Below, one piece after another: positions 58,301 to 64,000 of a DNA stretch of 64,000 bases (position 1 is the first letter of the stretch; every line of letters begins with the position of its first letter). The DNA is taken from positions 248,001 through 312,000 of the forward strand of contig JAJEKV010000328.1 in NCBI GenBank assembly GCA_021234155.1. The letters are read 5' to 3'. Below the pieces are notes generated by a model. It searched no databases. It was not told the DNA's origin and saw nothing but the letters and a program-made list of their open reading frames with translations. Source of the DNA: Isoetes taiwanensis. Taxonomy: Eukaryota; Streptophyta; Lycopodiopsida; Isoetales; Isoetaceae. The translations under genes were made by a program, and so were the position numbers.

Positions 58301-60146
58301 TTCCTTGGTTTGCATGCTTTTTTTTTCAAAGCATTTGATGCTTAAAGGATATTTTTTCATAGTCAAATAGGACTTTTGCATGTGACACTTGCTACTTCTT
58401 TGGCTTGCATGCTTTTTAATACATTGTTGCTTCCTCCTAACATTTTTTTTAACCGAATATGGTCTTCATTTGACATTTGAAGAGGTGGTAACGGGAGTAT
58501 TTATGGCAACAAGTTTATACAACTTTTATGGACAATAACATGTATAAACATTTAGGGCTTTTGAACAATTTTCATGTTTCTCGATTAGGTCTCAGGACCT
58601 TTTAATAAAAATGGGCCAATACCATTTGCTAAACCGCACAAATAGGCTTCCGGCTTTCCAGTAGTCTTGAATCTGAGCGCCTTTAGCTGTCCCATTTTCT
58701 ACTATAACACAAGTCTTATAATATGAGCTTCATCCAAACTATTTATTGGATTTGCTTGAACATTTCCTCCCTCAATGCTCTGCTCTGATGCTAAACTGTG
58801 GTACGTTTTAAAGTACAAAAAGGCACCAAAATCATCCGTTGAATTTCCTTGGACATTTTCCCTACTCTTTTCTTGACATTTTCCTCTACTGATGGGTTTG
58901 TACGTTGTTAAGAAATACACATAAGCTCTCTTTGCTACATGCACACTATTTCCGAGATGGCAAGCTATGTGGACTCATATGGATTGCACGCATGAACACC
59001 AAGGGGAAATGAAGCCCAACAAGATGATGTAGGGGGGAATATCAAATTTAGGGGGTTTTTTGCCAACTTGGGGTAAAATACAAGGGGTCTTTGCCTTTCA
59101 AGAAATCGATTGTTTTTATGCACGACATGGCAACCTTTACTATAAGTGAACTAATGAACCAAATGAAGACCAACAAGATGATGTCAAATTTGTTTTCTCA
59201 AATACAAATCTCTCGCAATATGTCAACCGGGTAATGCCAAATCTTTTCAGAAGACTTTAAATGCAAATTCTCAAGATATTCTAAATATCTATTACTAAAC
59301 ATTGATGATCAAGGTGACCGGGCGATGAGCCGTGGTGTTCTAGAGCTTATCTGTCCGTCCTTGTCTAGTTACCAAGTTTATTGCTAACTTTGGCATGGTG
59401 GATGTGTAAACTTAACTCCACCTCCTTGGATTTTTGTAGGAAGTTACAATGCCAATTTTCAGATTAAGGCCATGTTAATACATGGTTCTAAATATCGAGA
59501 TAAGTATTTCTATTTTTCTAACTTTCTAGAAGAATAAATTTTGAGCACAATGTTTACTTTTTCAGATTCCTCGATAGTTGAAATCCCTTAACAAGGCATC
59601 TTGAGATTTTGAAGTGGTTGAGTAATCCAAAGAAGCAAAAGATTCGCTGCGATATCAAAAGACATGGAATAAACATGATTTTTATATTATGTGGAAATGT
59701 TTGATATTTGCTATTCTATTTCTTATGCAAAATCTTTATTGTTACCTTTTGGGTACTTTCGACATTGATCTTTGTTTCACTCAAGGAAATGCTTTCTTAT
59801 TTAAGGTTTCACTTGAGTTTTCATTCCAATGTATCACTTGGTCATTGAACACATTGAAGTTTCATGTTTTCTAATGATATGTATAAAGGTTTTTCTTGTT
59901 AATTCTCTTATGCTCAAGGATCTCGATGTCGGCCATTGGACACTCATTTGAATGTTCCATGTTTATCGTGGATCGCGGATCCGTATAAAAGTTTATCTTG
60001 TTAATTCTTCCCGTGGTGCTCAAGGATTTGATGTGCCGATATGGCCTAAATGGTTACATGTACGGGATAGATAACAAGTATCAAGGGATTGATTAAGGAT
60101 GTAGAAGTGGCTAGTATGGCTTTTGTCAAGGCTAGTGTTGTCCGGG
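55355..60146. other. Long stretch with no recognised gene
   Basis: AT-rich DNA with scattered short open frames on both strands. Stretches near 57,285-57,560 and 57,990-58,145 have plausible splice sites (TTCTGCAG| before the former, GCAAG|GTATGTAT after the latter) and could be isolated exons of an unknown or captured gene, but the translated segments match nothing I know. No tRNA, rRNA or tandem repeat stands out. Confidence 0.4.
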
Positions 60147-61416
60147 TTTTTTTTTTTTTTTTTTGAGGGAATGAAGCTTTTAATCATTAATTATGGAAAT
60201 TAAGTACAAGATAGGTAATGTGCATGACTAAGGATGTCGAACATTATCCTAGAAGCATGTAGACTTAGGAATAAGTCTATAGATAATATGAAAACAATAA
60301 TAGAGAAGTTTAGTGTCATAACAAATTTTTTAAGAAAAATTATTCAATCGCCTTATGAAAAGGAACCATTGAGAATACAGAAACTTGTCTCGAGAACTTA
60401 GGTAATTCCTTCACAGCTTCCAAAATTTCCGAAGATTCTTCTGATATAGAACATCCAAATTTCCTTCTTGATCATGTATCACCTTTATGCGATATTTATT
60501 TATTTATTTATTTATTTATTTGTCTAATGCTCACTTAGGACCTTTGATATAGAGAGCTAAAGATCCGCCAAAATAGATAAGCATAAAAGTAGACATGGGA
60601 TTAGAAGTTATAGGTATCGATGAAATGAAAATGGTCTCGAAACTGAGAGTTTAAAATCGGGATGAAATGCTTTTTCCAATCCACAATTTCAATCAGTCTG
60701 TTGGAATTGCACGTGGAATATAACTGGGATCATGGTGCTATAAAAGCCAGCTCTACCTCTATGATAGTAATAGCATTCTTCGTAGAATTCAAACCGCTTC
60801 TTATCTGGCCATGTCATTAAGGTTTTATGCTCATAAACCACCGTGAGGACGACATCACCGAAGTTTCTCTCAGATAATTCTTTTTGCCCATTTCACTTCC
60901 CTTTGTGGGATCTCATGTAACTCCCCGCATGAGTTTTCCTTTAACTGGCCCTTTCCGTAAGCTATAATCTTTTCCGCATCAGCACCGATTCGTGATATGG
61001 CTCGGGTTGACAATGGCTGACCTATATACTTGATGCCTCTATGTCATCAAACCAGATCAAGTTTGTACTTTGCAATTCCAAAGATAATTTAGCATCAATA
61101 GGATCTGCGGTATAGTAAGCTCTAACTAAATTATGAAAGTTTTAAAAAATGTCCAAATAAATTCTATTGTTGATCAAATTGAGCATCATCATATTTGTTA
61201 TTGTGGAGCAAGTGGTCGCTAATTCAAGGTCAAAAATAACCAGAATCCTTTATCCAAAAACAAATGAATTCAGAACACCATACAAACATCTATTTTATGT
61301 TTCCAAATGTTCCATAATGCAGTGAAGCAAATGGTATTCAAGAGAGCATTATTATTTATCATAAAATTGATAATTCTGACAGGTCTATGAATATTAAAAT
61401 GCATTTCAAACCAAAT

Positions 61417-61779
61417 TCAAAAGTTGTTTAACATAGGACATAGAAAAATATGTCCATAGATTCTCGCCGCCTGCAAAACTAGAGGACAAAGAGGAGAAAC
61501 CAAATTGTTGGAAGGAATATCATTTAATTTATCCTGATGTCTGCAAATAGTTTGCAAGTTTAGAACACTCTTGTTAGCAATCATCCGATTAAAATAAGAA
61601 ATTTTGGGGACACAATAAGAATTCCAGATATTCTTAAATAACTTGACTTCAACCTGTTTAGGGATGTTCCAATAAATGGATGCTTTAGATGGCGATTCGA
61701 AGTTATTCAAGAATTCATAAATATAGGAAACCTTATAAATTTCACAAATAGCATTAGCATCTAAATTAATGGCAGCCAC
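61417..61779 (-). pseudogene. LINE zinc-binding RT C-terminus
   Basis: The minus-strand frame contains NIWNSYCVPKISYFNRMIAN, KSVLNLQTICRHQD, SPLCPLVLQAARIYGHIFLC, in the position and pattern of the RT-associated zinc-binding domain. It is separated from the RT frames (from 62,186) by an eroded stretch. Farther 3' (about 61,130-60,900) short frames such as AYYTADPIDAKLSLELQS may be the end of the protein. Confidence 0.7.
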
Positions 61780-62185
61780 TTATCGATCATGTAATTTATA
61801 TAGCATTCTATCAATTTGAACCCCTTATTTTAGTCTTTATCCTGGTCCAGGATATCCATTTGCCATTTGACAAAAGATCATCAAGCTTATAAACATTATT
61901 GTCAAGTCATTTTTTATATATCTTGGGATGAATTAAGGCCAAGGGAATATTATCTCTTTTAGAGAGATGAGGATTCCATAAAATATTCATGTTATGATGA
62001 GCCCGATTTAGATTGGTAAGAGAAAAAAGATTTAGAGACTTTATTCCAAGCCATGACTAGATTCCTCATCAAGGGGAGATATTAGCAGCCAGGCTTAATA
62101 TCACAAAAGGAAGAATAAGGCAACCGATGGATAATGGAAGGATGACCTTTAATAATACTTTTATTTAACCAATATTGAACTTAAC

Positions 62186-63811
62186 TTAGTAATGTGGATT
62201 ATTTCGTGGAAATAATGTCTTCCAAATATATTTACTCATAAAAGCATATGCTTGAAGAAGCAAATTTTTACAATCAAGGCCACCTAAACTTTTCTTTCTG
62301 GTGACAGATTTCCAATTTATCAAATGATTCTTACCCCATATGAAGTTCCTGATAATTCTCTCTATTTGCTTATATATGCATTTTGGAGCAAGGAGAGCAG
62401 AAGAAAAATACACATGGGAGCTTATTAAAATAGAGGAGACAATGATTGACCCCGCCTCATTAAAAATAGAGGAGCTAGAAAAGGCAACTTCCATACTTAT
62501 TTAGTTTCTTTCTAATTCGGTCAACAATTGGATTCCACTTCTTAGAACTAATATCCAGGTTTAAAGGCATACCAAGTAAAGTTGTGGCTTGATTGACAGC
62601 AACACATTTTATTCCAAGAATATTTAGATGACTAGAATCCCCAATGATCACAGACTTATGACAGTTTAGATGAATTCCAGAAGCTTGACTGAAATTTTTA
62701 ATAATCTTTAAGAAGAAATCAATGTTCTTAATATCATTTTGTAAAAAGCTAAACATGTCATCAGCATACTGAAGAAGGGTCAACTGATTTCCAGTTTTAG
62801 GCATAGTCAAACCTTTAATATTTCCAACATTTTGGTGGTGAAGAATAGCTCTAGTCACCGACCGCGATCAATGATAAAAAAATAGAAAGCCACGGGACAA
62901 CCTTGTCTTACCCCTTGTTGAAGAGGGAAAAATTTACCAGGAGATCCATTTATAAGAACAGAAGATTGAGCACGAGAGTTAAAACCAACGATCAAATGAA
63001 TCAACTTATCTGGAAAGCCCTGAGGGCCAGTTCAAGAAAATCCCATCTTATAGAGTCAAAGGCCTTGGAGAAGTCAAGTTTGAGGAGGATACAACTTTGA
63101 TTGATATTCTTGACCCAATGTAAACCTTCCATTGCTGCAATATAATTATCTAGAATATATTTGTTAGGCAAGAAGGTAGACTGATTAATGCAAATATTAT
63201 TCTGTAAAAAACCCTTTGATTCTGTTAGCAAGACACAAATCTTATAGGAGGTATTGGTGAGAGAAATAGGCCTCCAATCACCAAACCCTTCTGGGTTGTC
63301 CACTTTTGGAACTAAAGTAATCGTCTGGTAATAGCTGGATGCAAATGATTATTGAGCCAATATCCATGAATCATTTTAATGTGGTCATTTTTAATATCAT
63401 CCCAGAAGTTTAGATAAAGTTCTGGGGGAAGACCATCTGGCCTAGGACTCTTGCCTTTGGCAAGGTTCATAAGAGTAGCTTTTATCTCAATTTCATTGGG
63501 TAAATATGAGATATTATAAAAAATTGGAGCATTATTATAACCAGGTAGAGAATTTAGAAGATCAAGGAAATCCTTAGCTTGAGTACTCTGCCAGGGAAAA
63601 TTATTTTTATCAGAGAAAATAGTCAAGTACTTGGAATAGAAAAATTCACCAATTTCTTTGACATTTGTACAGGAGGCATCTGTTTATTTTTTACAGACGC
63701 AATTTGATTTCTTAAAACCCTGTTTTTTGCAACTTTAAAAAAGAATTTAGAGTTATTATTAGTTTGAGTGATACTTACTTCTAGTCCCCGATGGCGCACC
63801 TTTGGCTTCAT
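62186..63811 (-). pseudogene. LINE reverse transcriptase, several frames
   Basis: Minus-strand order is: linker (63,811-63,623, KFFFKVAKNRVLRNQIASVK); LMNLAKGKSPRPDGLPPELY (63,626-63,312); GFGDWRPISLTNTSYKICVL and LLKLDFSKAFDSIRWDFLEL (63,303-63,001); the catalytic LLQYADDMFSFL (62,858-62,475); then HVYFSSALLAPK and KSLGGLDCKNLLLQAYAF (62,494-62,186). All core RT motifs are visible. One break, near 62,850-62,870, falls in a GACCGCGATC CpG cluster between the QGCP-like region and the YADD region. Inactive as read. Confidence 0.92.
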
Positions 63812-64000
63812 ATTCCTCCATACCCCTTGATTGTTTGTTCAAGATTTGATTCTCTAAAATGAAGGTCTCTCGCTATAAGGATCTTCTTTGAGTCTTCAAC
63901 CCTCGATATTTTTCTCATAATCATGTATCTTTTTTTTTTTCTCTCAGCCTTTCTCTGGTTAGAATTATTCTTAGACCACTGCTTTATCCAAGATGTTAAT
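63812..64000 (-). pseudogene. LINE region between endonuclease and RT, window edge
   Basis: Minus-strand reading gives Lys/Arg-rich segments (RKISRVEDSKKILIARDLHF) typical of the helical linker upstream of the LINE reverse transcriptase. It continues beyond the window. Confidence 0.6.

Larger units (their letters stand above)
60147..64000 (-). mobile_element. L1-type LINE on the minus strand, runs off the window
   Basis: A T-run at 60,147-60,164 is the poly-A tail of a minus-strand LINE whose 3' UTR reads GCTTCATTCCCTC before the A-run. Reverse-transcriptase and zinc-binding coding follow upstream to the right edge. The endonuclease domain should lie beyond 64,000, so completeness cannot be judged. 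A TTTA tetranucleotide run lies at 60,493-60,520 in its 3' part. Confidence 0.88.

Noticed and set aside
1-64000. CRISPR array, bacterial operons, tRNA or rRNA genes
   Set aside because: Tandem arrays have no unique spacers, coding is intron-containing and eukaryotic in type, and no tRNA or rRNA signature was seen on reading either strand.

Overview
This window looks like repeat-dominated nuclear DNA of a land plant. The evidence is plant-style introns (GT..AG with AT-rich interiors), a Copia LTR retrotransposon, L1-type LINEs, a Helitron with TC start and hairpin-CTAG end, and a captured piece of the chloroplast-targeted Mg-chelatase D gene. No complete, clearly functional host gene is certain. 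The best candidate for a small intact one is the 122-codon reading frame at 29,251-29,619. The species cannot be told from the sequence.

Left third (1-15,910): exon-like remnants of an unidentified gene (about 1-1,860); a GC-rich, CpG-rich block at 2,265 that starts like a CACTA transposon end; about 8.7 tandem copies of a 1.12-kb satellite (2,871-12,687); and about 120 copies of a 19-bp minisatellite (13,122-15,443).

Middle (15,910-31,450): an AT-rich dispersed repeat is split by a 10.3-kb Helitron (17,233-27,556). Its ends can be placed to the base, because another copy of the same repeat (30,327-31,445) keeps the unoccupied site. The Helitron carries CHLD exons, two other well-spliced exons of unknown origin, a decayed multi-exon transposase-like gene on the plus strand (21,412-24,392) and a minus-strand gene remnant (24,923-27,100), separated by tandem repeats.

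Right-centre (31,760-46,060): an old LINE fragment is interrupted by a Copia element (32,300-37,120). The Copia has lost gag and protease, its 5' LTR is joined directly to integrase, and it is itself interrupted by a 1.2-kb insertion. Beyond it lies a long antisense pseudogene (38,284-43,810) with a ParB-like DGHH motif.

Right end (46,060-64,000): a 5'-truncated LINE with a poly-A tail and a candidate 8-bp target duplication (46,060-50,371), itself interrupted; a second transposase-like relic (about 51,480-54,425); a long stretch with nothing recognised apart from a (TTC)n tract; and a minus-strand LINE that runs off the window.

A pattern crosses all regions. Variation between repeat copies, and many frameshifts in the relics, cluster at CpG sites and consist of small scrambles and indels rather than simple C-to-T changes. 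This may be a base-calling or assembly artefact at methylated CpGs, so frameshifts here should not be over-read as decay.
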